DNA of 64,000 bases from an uncultured Bacteroidia bacterium (GCA_902791865.1 CADAXK010000001.1:338921-402920); one strand, 5' to 3'; counted from the first letter of the stretch, positions 8,618 through 18,019 are shown. Made by a program: numbers and translations. Notes: a model not told the origin generated them from the letters alone.

Positions 8618-11119
8618 ATGAATTTGAAACTAGGAAGATATTTACAAAGGGAAACGCTAATCCATGTGTTGGCGTTGATTATCTTCATAGCCATATCAGC
8701 CATTTACACAAAAATGCTGTTGATAGACACAAATGAACAATTTGTAGAAAATAAAGTATTCAGCATTTCAAGCAATCTATGGGACGAGCAATCGTACTCT
8801 GGATGCCCAGCAATTTCACAGGGTAAAATAGACAGCACAAACCCATTTGCAAAAGCAATATTCCACATCAATCAGCACAGCAATTTAATGCCGTTCTTTC
8901 TGACTCTAGCAAGCCTGATTGGATTCTACATTTTTCTCAATTCACTAAAAATTAATCCATTAAGTTCCATTATCGGAGCACTTGCGTATGGCCTCTTCTG
9001 CTACGGAATTGGCGAAATACAAGCGGGCGAGTACATGGAAATGACAGCCATCTGCCTGATACCGTACATACTGACAGGAATCGCATGCTTGTTCAACGGA
9101 ATGTTAGCCATAGGGACAATAATCACATTGATTTCCACCGCTTTGCTCACAGCGACCTGCCATTATCAACTCCTCATCTACACAATATTCATTGCTACAG
9201 TATTCATAATCGTGGAACTTTTTGCAAAGGGCAAAAGCATTGCCGGAAAACTTCTGCCTACAATAATTGCCATAGCTGTATTCGCTGTAGCATTTTTCAC
9301 CAATAGCGAAGCTATTTTTCAGGAATACGAATACTCGAAATACGCATCAGGACAACTTCCAGACTACAATACCGAAACCGCATTTTTTGACGACGGCGGA
9401 GAAACTCTCTCTCTGATCATACCAAACATAAAAGGCGGAAAATCAAGCAAAAAACTATCAGAGAATTCCGAAACATTCAATTTACTTGAACCATTTTTCG
9501 GAAGTGAAAATGCAAAAAAAATATGCGAAAAGTCGCCGATGTACTTCGGCAAAAAACAATTCAGCAACGGAAGTATGTACATCGGTGCCATAGCCGTACT
9601 ACTTGCCCTTTTCGGAAGCATAACAAGCAAAAAAAGAGTCAAATGGTGGGCAATAATCGTAAGCGTCATAGCAATAATACTTTCGTGTGGCAATATTGAA
9701 TATTTCGTCACAAAAAATATTCCATTATTCCATAATTTTAGTCATTTTTCAAATATTTTAATAATTCTGGCAATCGGATTATCAATTCTAACATCTATCG
9801 GAACCGAAGAAATCATTGCACAAAACGCAGAACGCAACGAGCGCAAAGAACGAATCGCTCTATACATTTCTACTAGCATAATATCAGCAATACTACTTAT
9901 TTTTGTTGCATTCCCATCAATTGCAGGCGACAGTAGCATCGACCCAACCAATCAAACGGAAGTAGATGTGGCAGAACATCTTGCATCGTACATGCCACAG
10001 GATGCAGAATACGCCGATGCGGTTGCTGAATTCAAAACCGACTATGTAACCGCCATTCGCAACGACAGAATTTCTCTCATCAGACGCGATGCTGCCAAGT
10101 CGCTACTTTTCATACTGTTAGGCGCAACTGCAATATTTTTCGCCCGTAAGAAAAATCTCAACGGCTGGATTCTCGTTGCAACATTGTCGATACTCGCAGT
10201 TGCCGACATCACAATTGCAAACCTACAACAAAATGGAGAAAAAAATACTCAGGATTTGACTTCTAACTATGCGAATTCGGAAATAGAAACCGACAACGGA
10301 ACATTCAGAGTCATCGACATTAGATACAATACCGCATTAAGCGACAACACAACATGCCATAAATTCAACTCAATAAGTGGTGCAAATGAATATTGCCCGA
10401 AACGCTATCGGACATTCTGCGATTCAATTCTAAACAAGGAACTTGCACTCACTCGCTACAATATTCTTTCGTGGGCACAACGGGATGGAATGACAAGTGA
10501 CGAAATTCAAGAAGTATTCTCACAGAAATTCAAGTCACCTACATTGGACATGCTGAATGTCAAATATATAATCCTTTCGGACAATGCTAAACCGCTTGTC
10601 AACACGCACGCATCTGGTAACGCTTGGCTTGCCGATAGCATAAGATGGGCAAATCTGGAGCCGATAGAACTCGCACAACTCAAACATATTGACACGCGAC
10701 ACACAGCTATCGTAAATGAAAAATACAGGGCCGAATTTGCCGACATCGAATTTGAAATCGACAGCACCGACTATATAAAATTGGTAGCAAACGATGGTGA
10801 CATTCTACGATACGAATCTTCATGCAGAGGAAACAGACTTGCAATCTTCTCCGAAACCTTCTATCCGAAAGGATGGAAAGCTACGATCGATAACGACAAA
10901 GCATCATTTTTCAGGTGCAACTACATTCTGCGAGGAATGATAATACCACATGGAAAGCACGAAATCGTATTCCGATACGAGCCCAAGTCGGCAAAAACGG
11001 GAGTTACTGTTTCCATTGCAAGCAACATAGCATTGGCTATCATAATAATTATCAGCATAATAATACAAATCATAACCGCATTCAAACGCAAAAACAAAAT
11101 TCAAAACATAGAAGCATGA
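8618..11119 (+). CDS. YfhO-family polytopic membrane protein
   Basis: 833-aa inner-membrane protein with about a dozen hydrophobic segments (first at about residues 15-35, most between 90 and 420, another near 490 and the last at about 800-820). A large hydrophilic domain lies between about 520 and 790. The C-terminal block FSETFYPKGWKATID... and the final helix match the bacterial membrane protein YfhO family, related in layout to GT-C glycosyltransferases. In Gram-positives YfhO is implicated in sugar decoration of lipoteichoic acid; the substrate here is unknown. First gene of a plus-strand operon; its stop overlaps the dapF start (ATGA). Confidence 0.85.
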   Translation: MNLKLGRYLQRETLIHVLALIIFIAISAIYTKMLLIDTNEQFVENKVFSISSNLWDEQSYSGCPAISQGKIDSTNPFAKAIFHINQHSNLMPFFLTLASLIGFYIFLNSLKINPLSSIIGALAYGLFCYGIGEIQAGEYMEMTAICLIPYILTGIACLFNGMLAIGTIITLISTALLTATCHYQLLIYTIFIATVFIIVELFAKGKSIAGKLLPTIIAIAVFAVAFFTNSEAIFQEYEYSKYASGQLPDYNTETAFFDDGGETLSLIIPNIKGGKSSKKLSENSETFNLLEPFFGSENAKKICEKSPMYFGKKQFSNGSMYIGAIAVLLALFGSITSKKRVKWWAIIVSVIAIILSCGNIEYFVTKNIPLFHNFSHFSNILIILAIGLSILTSIGTEEIIAQNAERNERKERIALYISTSIISAILLIFVAFPSIAGDSSIDPTNQTEVDVAEHLASYMPQDAEYADAVAEFKTDYVTAIRNDRISLIRRDAAKSLLFILLGATAIFFARKKNLNGWILVATLSILAVADITIANLQQNGEKNTQDLTSNYANSEIETDNGTFRVIDIRYNTALSDNTTCHKFNSISGANEYCPKRYRTFCDSILNKELALTRYNILSWAQRDGMTSDEIQEVFSQKFKSPTLDMLNVKYIILSDNAKPLVNTHASGNAWLADSIRWANLEPIELAQLKHIDTRHTAIVNEKYRAEFADIEFEIDSTDYIKLVANDGDILRYESSCRGNRLAIFSETFYPKGWKATIDNDKASFFRCNYILRGMIIPHGKHEIVFRYEPKSAKTGVTVSIASNIALAIIIIISIIIQIITAFKRKNKIQNIEA

Positions 11120-11895
11120 CATTGATTTTCGACAAATATCAAGGGGCAGGAAACGACTTCATCATAATCGACAACAGGGATGGAAAGCAGAACCTGTCGT
11201 GCCAAGAGATTAGCTCATTGTGCGACAGGCGCTTCGGCATTGGTGCAGACGGACTTATCCTAGTCGAAAAAAGCGACATTGCCGATTTTGCCATGAAATT
11301 CTACAATTCAGATGGAAAAACAGCAAGCATGTGCGGAAACGGTGGCAGATGCATTGCAAAATACGCTTTCGACCATAAGATTGCTGGTACGAACATGAAA
11401 TTTCTGGCAGAGGATGGAATGCACGAAGCAATTATCATTAACGACGAAAGCGTGAAAATCAAGATGATCGATGTAAACGGCATAACCGTTTTCCATGACG
11501 GAATGTGGACAAATACTGGCGTTCCGCATTTTGTAAAATTCGTTGACGACATTAGTAATGTAAATGTCAAAATTGAAGGCAGAAAACTTGCTGACGACAA
11601 GCGTTTCGCACCAGACCGGACCAATGTCAACTTTACCGACAACATCAATGGATACCGAATCGCTACTTACGAACGCGGTGTTGAGGGCGAAACATTAGCA
11701 TGTGGAACTGGCACCGTTGCAACAGCTCTGTGTATCAACGCGAAACATGACATACAATCGCCAATTGCCATACAAGCAAAAGGCGGTTTGCTAAAAGTAT
11801 ATTTTGAAAAGAAAAATTGTAACTACGAAAATATATGGCTCGAAGGGCCTGCTTTAAAAGTATTTGAAGGGAAAACAGATGGAAGAAAATTTTAA
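11116..11895 (+). CDS. dapF: Diaminopimelate epimerase
   Basis: Converts LL- to meso-diaminopimelate for lysine and peptidoglycan synthesis. 259 aa from the ATG at 11116, chosen because it places the conserved opening FDKYQGAGNDFIIIDNRDG at the N-terminus and overlaps the upstream stop by four bases. Both catalytic cysteines are present: Cys73 in SMCGNGGRC and Cys196 in ETLACGTGT. Other signatures are RRFGIGADGL and YERGVEGET. Length is slightly short of the usual 270-280 but complete. A longer in-frame extension to 10915 lies inside the yfhO-like gene and is rejected. Confidence 0.95.
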   Translation: MTLIFDKYQGAGNDFIIIDNRDGKQNLSCQEISSLCDRRFGIGADGLILVEKSDIADFAMKFYNSDGKTASMCGNGGRCIAKYAFDHKIAGTNMKFLAEDGMHEAIIINDESVKIKMIDVNGITVFHDGMWTNTGVPHFVKFVDDISNVNVKIEGRKLADDKRFAPDRTNVNFTDNINGYRIATYERGVEGETLACGTGTVATALCINAKHDIQSPIAIQAKGGLLKVYFEKKNCNYENIWLEGPALKVFEGKTDGRKF

Positions 11896-12760
11896 CATAG
11901 CTCCAAAATTCGATTTGCATGTACATACTACAGCATCCGACGGAAGCTTAAACGCGCAACAGATTGTCGCCGAAGCCAAACGCTTGGGAATAAAAACGAT
12001 GGCAATCACCGACCACGATACCATTGGAAATGTAAACGACTGTATCGCAGAAGGGAAAAAGCAAGATGTCAGAATTATCCCTGGCGTAGAACTTAGCGCC
12101 GAAACTAACACAGGCAAAATGCACATTCTAGGCTATGGAATCGATCCCGACAATGCAGAGTTCAATGCAGTAATGAAGATGCTTCGCGATGCAAGGGAAG
12201 TCAGGAACAGCAACATAATTGCAGCACTCAATCAATTGTTCCACATGGACATACAAATCGAAGATGTACGGAAATATGCAAAAGGTGAAACAATCGGAAA
12301 ACCACACATTGCAGCGGCAATAGTAGAAAAAGGCTATTGCAACGACATCGAATATGCATTTCGGAAGTTCTTGGGAAGCAAGAAACTGGAAGGCATTGAC
12401 AGAAAAAAATTGCCCCCTCGAAGCTGTATCGAACTTATTGAAAGGGCTGGTGGATTAGCATTTATCGCCCACCCAAAATCTTTGAAACTTCCGAATGACA
12501 AAACCCTAGCGAAGATAAAAGAGCTGAAAGGATATGGACTCGCTGGCATTGAAGCATTTCACAGCAGTCACTCGCAAAAGCAATGCGAAGCATACAAGAG
12601 CATGGCAGAGCAACTTGGACTGATGATTTCATGTGGAAGCGACTTTCACGGACCGGAAGTCAAAAAAGACATAAAACTTGGCTTCGGACTTAACAGCAAC
12701 CTGCCCACCGACAACGAGGAAATTGTAAACACACTTCTCAAAGCATTAAAGATGATATAA
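11879..12760 (+). CDS. PHP-domain phosphoesterase (YciV/TrpH-like)
   Basis: 293-aa cytoplasmic metal-dependent phosphoesterase. PHP motifs: FDLHVHTTASDGSL (residues about 9-22), ITDHDTIG, PGVELSAE, the GKPHIAAA insert, LAFIAHPKS and the final SCGSDFHGPE. Family members such as E. coli YciV/RNase AM hydrolyse 3',5'-nucleoside bisphosphates or trim RNA 5' ends; that role is inferred for this one. I chose ATG 11879, which overlaps dapF by 17 bases, over a TTG five codons upstream. The stop directly abuts the ispG ATG. Confidence 0.85.
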   Translation: MEENFNIAPKFDLHVHTTASDGSLNAQQIVAEAKRLGIKTMAITDHDTIGNVNDCIAEGKKQDVRIIPGVELSAETNTGKMHILGYGIDPDNAEFNAVMKMLRDAREVRNSNIIAALNQLFHMDIQIEDVRKYAKGETIGKPHIAAAIVEKGYCNDIEYAFRKFLGSKKLEGIDRKKLPPRSCIELIERAGGLAFIAHPKSLKLPNDKTLAKIKELKGYGLAGIEAFHSSHSQKQCEAYKSMAEQLGLMISCGSDFHGPEVKKDIKLGFGLNSNLPTDNEEIVNTLLKALKMI

Positions 12761-14140
12761 ATGGAAACAAATTTCGCTAAAGAAGTAAAAATAGGTAACT
12801 TACGCATTGGCGGCATACACAGGATTGCTATACAAAGCATGACCAATGTTCCTGTTGGCGACATTCAAGCATCCGTGAAACAATGCAAGCAACTTTTCGA
12901 TGCCGGTGCCGACATTGTTCGACTTTCAGTCCCGCGCATGCCCGACATTGAAAGCCTGCACGAAGTAAAGAAAATCCTCGTTGCAGATGGCTACACCAAA
13001 CCGCTTGTCGCCGATGTGCATTTCAGTTCGCAAATTGCCGAAGAATGTGCAAGAATAGTTGAAAAGGTTAGGATAAACCCCGGCAACTACATCGACAAGC
13101 GTGCCAACTTCAAGGAACTGAACCTCAGCGAATCTGAATACAACCTAGAACTAGAAAAAATGCACGACAGGCTGTTGCCTCTTATCAAAGTCTGCAACGA
13201 GTACGGCACGGCAATCAGAATCGGTTCAAACCACGGCTCTCTGTCCGACAGGATTTTGTCGCGATACGGCAACACCGCTAAAGGAATGGTCGAGGCCGCC
13301 ATGGAGTTCATCAGCATTTTCGAAGCCGAAAACTTCCATAACCTTGTCATATCTATGAAGGCAAGCAATGTGAAGGTTATGACCGAATCGTGTGAACTTC
13401 TGAATCAGCGAATGGCAGAAAATGGCAACATTTATCCTCAGCATCTGGGAGTTACTGAAGCTGGGTCGGGCAACGATGCCAGAATAAAGTCATGCCTCGG
13501 CATTGCATACCTGCTAAACAAGGGAATTGGCGACACAATAAGGGTTTCGCTCACCGAAAATCCTGTAAACGAGATAACTTTCGCTCAAAAGTTCGTAGCC
13601 GAACTCGGTGAAAAAAAGGCATATCCAACAAATCCGCCCTACCCCGAACTGACAGGAAATGCAAGCTATACACCCAAATCGCATGATGCAGAAACCGCCA
13701 TAGCAGAAACTTGCATAGCTCTAAGCAACAACCTCATCGACAAGAAAATAACCGATCTAAACATAAACGGCGAGATTGCAGGAATCAACAACAAAGATTT
13801 CTCTGCCGACATAATGCAGGCTGCAGGAATATGCATCAGCAAGGCCGAATTTATTTCCTGCCCGGGGTGCGGACGCACCAACTACGACCTTGAACGCATT
13901 TCGGAAGCCGTGAAACGCGAATTTGCGCACCTCAAAGGACTGAAAATAGCAACAATGGGCTGCGTTGTGAACGGTCCTGGCGAGATGGCTGATGCCGACT
14001 ATGGCTGCGTTGGCAGCACAAAAGACCACGTCATAATATACAAGGGACAAATGCCCATTATTCGCGATGTTCCGCAGGACAACGCCGTAGAAATGCTAAA
14101 GAAAGTTATTGCCGACAACGGCGACTGGAAAGAAAGGTAA
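12761..14140 (+). CDS. ispG: 4-hydroxy-3-methylbut-2-en-1-yl diphosphate synthase, intermediate-length form
   Basis: Iron-sulfur enzyme of the MEP isoprenoid pathway that converts MEcPP to HMBPP. The TIM-barrel half is clear (IAIQSMTNVPVGD, GADIVRLSVP, VADVHFSS, KVRINPGNY, HLGVTEAGSG, GIGDTIRVSLTENP). The C-terminal cluster-binding half has CPGCGRTNYDL and GCVVNGPGEMADADYG, giving the three cysteines expected. 459 aa is intermediate: E. coli-type enzymes are about 370 and the long form common in Bacteroidota and plants about 600 with an inserted domain. Here about 95 extra residues separate the barrel from the Fe-S domain, probably a reduced insert. Last gene of the 8618-14140 operon. Confidence 0.93.
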   Translation: METNFAKEVKIGNLRIGGIHRIAIQSMTNVPVGDIQASVKQCKQLFDAGADIVRLSVPRMPDIESLHEVKKILVADGYTKPLVADVHFSSQIAEECARIVEKVRINPGNYIDKRANFKELNLSESEYNLELEKMHDRLLPLIKVCNEYGTAIRIGSNHGSLSDRILSRYGNTAKGMVEAAMEFISIFEAENFHNLVISMKASNVKVMTESCELLNQRMAENGNIYPQHLGVTEAGSGNDARIKSCLGIAYLLNKGIGDTIRVSLTENPVNEITFAQKFVAELGEKKAYPTNPPYPELTGNASYTPKSHDAETAIAETCIALSNNLIDKKITDLNINGEIAGINNKDFSADIMQAAGICISKAEFISCPGCGRTNYDLERISEAVKREFAHLKGLKIATMGCVVNGPGEMADADYGCVGSTKDHVIIYKGQMPIIRDVPQDNAVEMLKKVIADNGDWKER

Positions 14141-14316
14141 AATCGGAAAACAATTACCAATCGTTTTCGACAAGCCCCCATTCTGCCACATTATTTTCAA
14201 TATATTCGGTTGTGTGGTTCATTTCGACAGAATCGCGAATGATATAATACTATATTTATCCTTAAATTTTTCTTCAGACATAACTAAGTGTCAACAACAT
14301 ATATATATTAAGATGT

Positions 14317-15453
14317 TTATTGTCGAGTATTCGCACCTTGGCATACGGGACGGACAGATAATCCTAGCCAGCGTTGTTTCTGGTACATATCTGGTTTATA
14401 TTCAATGTCTAAACATCGTGATGTATTTTCAGACAAATATTCATTGTCTAACTGTTCAATTGTTGACGTGGAACTAGACCAGTAGTTGCCATATTTGCCC
14501 ATATCTAAATAATTTCCGTTCCATCTGCCTGCAAACGGCAAAAAAACGCTATTGCCGTTGGAACGGCTGGTGAATAACATACCTACCCTTCCGTTATAGT
14601 CAATCCTATTACAAACGCATTCGCTTATCAGTTCCTTAAAATCATCAAATGTCGGCATTAGCCAGTTTCCGCCCCAATTTACGGCAGCGGCATCGTTGCT
14701 CAATGGCAAGCGGACTGGAGATTGCTGATATGCATAGTTTTCTTGCGTGTATGCTGTCTTTGGTTCGGTTTCGCCCCACGCAAAATATTCGCCATATTCT
14801 TCCGCATTAGAAGCACCAATGTTACAGGTTGCCCACTTGGTGCCGCTCGGCAGACACAAATCGACATAGTTGTGTCCATCAATACTGCCGTTGCCTTCCG
14901 CCGAAAACCATCTTGCGTGCAAGGTAATATCTTTGTCCAAATTATGAATCTTGTCGCCATCAGAATACAAGTCCCCTTCATCGGAATACCAGCCAAAGAA
15001 GTTGTATCCTTCCCGTGAAAAAGTGCAGGCACTTAGCGGTTGCATTTCACATTCATAAAAAGTCTGCGGTTGCATTTCTCCATTTCCTCCGTTGGCATCA
15101 AAGGTAACCGTGTATTTCAGTTCTTCCCATTGTGCATACAAGGTCATTGAGGATGTAATTCTTATTTCTTGATTATCAGCATAAGAGACTCCTGTACCAT
15201 CGGGTATCGTATTCCATCCCGAAAATCTATAGCAACCTTCGTGTCCAAATTCGTTAAAGTCCAAATGCCATTTTACACCCTCCCTGAATTTCTGTGGACG
15301 CATTTCTCCAACTCCACCATTTGCATCAAATTCCACATATATTATATGCTTCCAACAGCCTTCAAAGGTCAACAATCCCACAACTGAACAACATATTACA
15401 AGAAAAGCAAATAAGTATCTCCTTGTCAATGTATTATATACTATCCCTTTCAT
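14317..15453 (-). CDS. InlB-repeat / FISUMP-domain exported protein, copy 2
   Basis: 378 aa. Hydrophobic leader (YLFAFLVICCSVVGLLTF) ending in a possible but poor lipobox (FEGC). Two InlB B-type (Listeria-Bacteroides) repeats follow at about residues 38-110 and 112-182 (FDANGG, GMQPQ-like core, LYAQW, LHARW). Then comes a Fibrobacter-succinogenes-type major paralogous domain (YVDLCLPSGTKWATCNIGAS, YFAWGETEPK, NWLMPTFDDFKEL, GLSVRPVC). Such proteins are surface or outer-membrane-associated in Bacteroidota; the function is unknown. It is the downstream member of a tandem pair, 36 nt after its paralogue, so probably co-transcribed. Confidence 0.85.
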   Translation of the reverse strand: MKGIVYNTLTRRYLFAFLVICCSVVGLLTFEGCWKHIIYVEFDANGGVGEMRPQKFREGVKWHLDFNEFGHEGCYRFSGWNTIPDGTGVSYADNQEIRITSSMTLYAQWEELKYTVTFDANGGNGEMQPQTFYECEMQPLSACTFSREGYNFFGWYSDEGDLYSDGDKIHNLDKDITLHARWFSAEGNGSIDGHNYVDLCLPSGTKWATCNIGASNAEEYGEYFAWGETEPKTAYTQENYAYQQSPVRLPLSNDAAAVNWGGNWLMPTFDDFKELISECVCNRIDYNGRVGMLFTSRSNGNSVFLPFAGRWNGNYLDMGKYGNYWSSSTSTIEQLDNEYLSENTSRCLDIEYKPDMYQKQRWLGLSVRPVCQGANTRQ

Positions 15454-15489
15454 ATTAAACGATTTATGTTGTTTGATATTTTCTATTTA

Positions 15490-16599
15490 TTATCTAGAAC
15501 GAACAGGTCGCACTGGCATTCCAAATGAACGAGAATCCTTAATAACCGAAGCGCTCCTGTCTTCAAAATAAAAGCATTTCGCCTTATTATCACTTACGTG
15601 TTCTTCATCCTCCATAGCAATAGTACTTGTCCAATACTCGCCATTTTCTCCAGCTTTGTTCAAACAAGACGCATACCATCCCGCCATAGGCAGAAAAAGG
15701 ACATTGCCATTGGATTTGCCAGTAAACATATATCCTTGCACACGTGAATTATACTCGCCATTTTCCATATACCAAACCCTGTTGATAATACACGCCTCAC
15801 TTGTCAGTTCCTTGAAATCGTCAGAAGTCGGCATTCTCCATCCGCCGCCCCAATTGGCAACCGCAGCATCATTTTCTGCTGGCAAGATGACTGGATTGTC
15901 GTGGTACAAATAACTGTCGTACGAATATGTCGTCTTAGGAACGGTTTCGCCCCACGCAAAATAGTCGCCATAATCCTTGACAGAAGAAGCTCCAATATTG
16001 CGTGTTGCCCAAAGCGTACCACTTGGAAGTCCCAGGTCGACATAATACTGTCCATCTGCAGAACCGTTGCCTTGCTTTGAGAACCATCTTGCGTGCAAAG
16101 TAACATCCTTTGAGACTTTGAACCTACCTTCATCCGAAACTATTTCGCTCCAGTCGGTGTACCATCCATAAAATATGTAACCTTCGCGGGTAAAAGTATT
16201 AGGGTTAAGATTCTGCTCCTCATAATATTCAAAAGCTTGAGGCTGCATTTCTCCCTCGCCACCATTAGCATCAAAAGTAACGTAATATTTTCTTACAGAC
16301 CACTGTGCATACAGCGTAATGGTTGAGGTAATTGCAATCTCCTGCCCATCGGAATATGATATGCCGCTGCCGTCTGGTATAGTATTCCAACAAACGAAAT
16401 CGCAACCTTCCTTGCGGAATTCGTTTAATTTCAACGCTTCCTTTACACCTCTCTTAAATTTCTGACTTTTCATAATGCCACCTCCGCCACCATTGGGGTC
16501 GAATTCGACATGTATGCCAAGAGGTTTCTCACATCCGCAGACTGCCAGCAGGCTTGCGACAATACATAATATCAATAATGAAGAAAAACTACTTTTCAT
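15490..16599 (-). CDS. InlB-repeat / FISUMP-domain lipoprotein, copy 1
   Basis: 369 aa from the ATG at 16599, chosen because it begins the signal peptide (MKSSFSSLLILCIVASLLAV) directly; an upstream ATG at 16626 only adds nine residues. Lipobox around LAVCGC predicts a lipoprotein. Domain order equals that of the downstream neighbour: two InlB repeats (FDPNGGGG, LYAQW; FDANGGEGEMQPQ, LHARW) then a FISUMP domain (YVDLGLPSGTLWATRNIGAS, DYFAWGETVPK, GWRMPTSDDFKEL, GMPVRPVR). The pair arose by tandem duplication but has diverged considerably. Confidence 0.87.
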   Translation of the reverse strand: MKSSFSSLLILCIVASLLAVCGCEKPLGIHVEFDPNGGGGGIMKSQKFKRGVKEALKLNEFRKEGCDFVCWNTIPDGSGISYSDGQEIAITSTITLYAQWSVRKYYVTFDANGGEGEMQPQAFEYYEEQNLNPNTFTREGYIFYGWYTDWSEIVSDEGRFKVSKDVTLHARWFSKQGNGSADGQYYVDLGLPSGTLWATRNIGASSVKDYGDYFAWGETVPKTTYSYDSYLYHDNPVILPAENDAAVANWGGGWRMPTSDDFKELTSEACIINRVWYMENGEYNSRVQGYMFTGKSNGNVLFLPMAGWYASCLNKAGENGEYWTSTIAMEDEEHVSDNKAKCFYFEDRSASVIKDSRSFGMPVRPVRSR

Positions 16600-16689
16600 A
16601 AAAAATGGGACTTCTATTTTTAACAAATTTATGCCGTTTCTCCAGTTCCTGCGAAGTCCGTCAAACAGAATCTAAAGATAACGACACTG

Positions 16690-16697
16690 CAAATCTA
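16690..16697 (-). promoter_or_regulatory. Candidate -7 box for the lipoprotein pair
   Basis: TAGATTTG on the minus strand matches TAnnTTTG exactly, about 90 nt upstream of the 16599 start. No good -33 TTTG at 19 nt was found. Confidence 0.4.
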
Positions 16698-16798
16698 TAT
16701 ATTTTTCTATTAAAATCCTTCTATTTTCTTTGTTTTTTTGAATATATTTTTTTGAGGGGGAGGTGATAATCAATAAGTTACACAACAAAAAGAATAAC

Positions 16799-16830
16799 AA
16801 GTTTGGTCGTGTCTCGTTGCGACCAAACTT
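16799..16830 (-). terminator. Hairpin downstream of the 17252 gene
   Basis: Perfect 11-base stem AAGTTTGGTCG/CGACCAAACTT with a ten-base loop, 20 nt past the stop at 16851. The following T-rich tract on the minus strand is interrupted, so termination may be weak. Confidence 0.6.
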
Positions 16831-16850
16831 ACCATTCTTTTGCAGTCATA

Positions 16851-17252
16851 CTAGAATTTCGGGCATTCCCATTTCAAATCCTCAACGCAGGGGTCGCATT
16901 CCAAATTAATGGCACGACCAATGCAAAGGGCGCTCTTCCCTTTTTTTATGTGCGAATAAGCAAGGTCTATAGTTTCCGAAACCTTGTTGCCGTTGGCATC
17001 AACGCCATTTACTACCACTTCGTAGAAATCCATGTAATTTGTATAGCGGTACGAAACCGAATTAATCTTCACATATTGCTTGGCATCATAACCGTCGGCA
17101 CAGCAACCGCAATACAAGAGGACATATTTCTGCTTCTTGAGAAGTTTCACTGCATTTTGTGCATCCTGTTCCGAAACGAACTCCAACTGGTCGGCCATTG
17201 CTGTCATTGAAAGGCAAAGCACCGCGATAAGCATAAACACTAATTTTCTCAT
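16851..17252 (-). CDS. Small exported protein with CGCC motif
   Basis: 133 aa; family not recognised. The start at ATG 17252 gives a signal peptide (MRKLVFMLIAVLCLSMTAMA, cleaved before DQLEF). A longer frame upstream runs through repeat DNA and is rejected. The mature part has an N-terminal helix (EQDAQNAVKLLKKQK), a strand followed by YCGCCADGYDA, alternating beta-like segments and a C-terminal CDPCVEDLKWECPKF. Six cysteines in about 110 residues suggest disulfides or metal binding in the periplasm. It has its own promoter and downstream hairpin, so it is likely monocistronic. Confidence 0.7.
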   Translation of the reverse strand: MRKLVFMLIAVLCLSMTAMADQLEFVSEQDAQNAVKLLKKQKYVLLYCGCCADGYDAKQYVKINSVSYRYTNYMDFYEVVVNGVDANGNKVSETIDLAYSHIKKGKSALCIGRAINLECDPCVEDLKWECPKF

Positions 17253-17277
17253 ATCATTATCATTATTAATAATGGTG

Positions 17278-17285
17278 CAAAAGTA
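17278..17285 (-). promoter_or_regulatory. -7 promoter box for the 17252 gene
   Basis: TACTTTTG on the minus strand fits TAnnTTTG exactly, about 25 nt before the ATG. No clear TTTG at -33. Confidence 0.6.
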
Positions 17286-17310
17286 GTCATAATATTGATG
17301 CACTGAAAAT

Positions 17311-17373
17311 AAAAATCGTAAATCCAAAATCGCAAATCCCAAATCCCAAATCCGAAATCGTAAATCGTAAATC
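17311..17373. repeat. Degenerate AAATCn(n) short tandem repeat
   Basis: About nine copies of a 7-9 base unit (AAATCC, AAATCG, AAATCCC variants) fill the space between two divergent promoters. The units are not identical and spacing varies by one or two bases. It looks like an expanded intergenic filler rather than coding DNA. Confidence 0.8.
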
Positions 17374-17382
17374 AATTTGAAT

Positions 17383-17390
17383 TATCTTTG
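17383..17390 (+). promoter_or_regulatory. -7 promoter box for the DUF486 gene
   Basis: TATCTTTG followed by CAC, the classic Bacteroidota -7 element, 20 nt before the ATG at 17411. The AAATC repeat occupies the position where the -33 element would lie. Confidence 0.7.
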
Positions 17391-17410
17391 CACGATTTTT
17401 CATTTTAACG

Positions 17411-17896
17411 ATGACACAAAGGAAACGAAATATGACAACAGCCGGAATATTTACGATATTACTATTGCTAGTATCCAACATATTTATGACATTCGCGTGG
17501 TACGGCAACCTTAAACTGCAGCAGATGGACATTTCCACCTCGTGGCCGCTGATACTGATAATATTATGTTCGTGGGGACTAGCCTTTTTCGAATACTGCG
17601 CAATGATTCCCGCCAACCGCCTAGGTTCGCAGATTAACGGTGGGCCATTCTCGCTTATGCAGCTAAAAATCATACAGGAAGCCATTTCGCTAACGGTTTT
17701 CACAGCCATTGTCGCATTAGTTTTCAAGGGAGAACCGATAAAATGGAACCATTTGGTGGCATTCGGCTTTATAATATTAGCGGTATTCTTCGCTTTTCTC
17801 AACACTGGCGACAAAAACAAACCGGCAAAGAACGGCGCCGAAATAACCGCGACGACCGAAAATCCACATTCGTCCGACAGCGAAACCAAACTTTGA
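17411..17896 (+). CDS. DMT-superfamily DUF486 membrane protein
   Basis: 161-aa inner-membrane protein with four predicted transmembrane helices (about residues 10-28, 42-62, 85-105 and 115-132). A hydrophilic tail rich in Thr, Asn, Ser and Lys follows. Conserved motifs of the DUF486/DMT family are plain: SNIFMTFAWYGNLK, SWGLAFFEYC, PANRLG, QLKIIQEAISL and GEPIKWNH. Family members are small drug/metabolite-transporter-like proteins of unknown substrate. ATG 17411 fits the promoter; MTTAG at 17432 is an alternative. Confidence 0.88.
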   Translation: MTQRKRNMTTAGIFTILLLLVSNIFMTFAWYGNLKLQQMDISTSWPLILIILCSWGLAFFEYCAMIPANRLGSQINGGPFSLMQLKIIQEAISLTVFTAIVALVFKGEPIKWNHLVAFGFIILAVFFAFLNTGDKNKPAKNGAEITATTENPHSSDSETKL

Positions 17897-18019
17897 ACAG
17901 GCAAAAAGCCATTCACAGCCCGAAAAACATCGGTGCTGATTATTAGCGACATACAAAAAAGTTATGAACAACTTGGAAAATCTGTCCGCCAAAACAGCGG
18001 CTGTTTCACCAATAAATAT

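Noticed and set aside
10915..11115. Longer dapF start
   Set aside because: It would add 67 residues that lie inside the upstream gene and have no counterpart in DapF.
18001..18010. TGTTTCAC half site before parA, possible parS
   Set aside because: The second half of the palindrome is missing, and no complete TGTTTCACGTGAAACA-like site was found.
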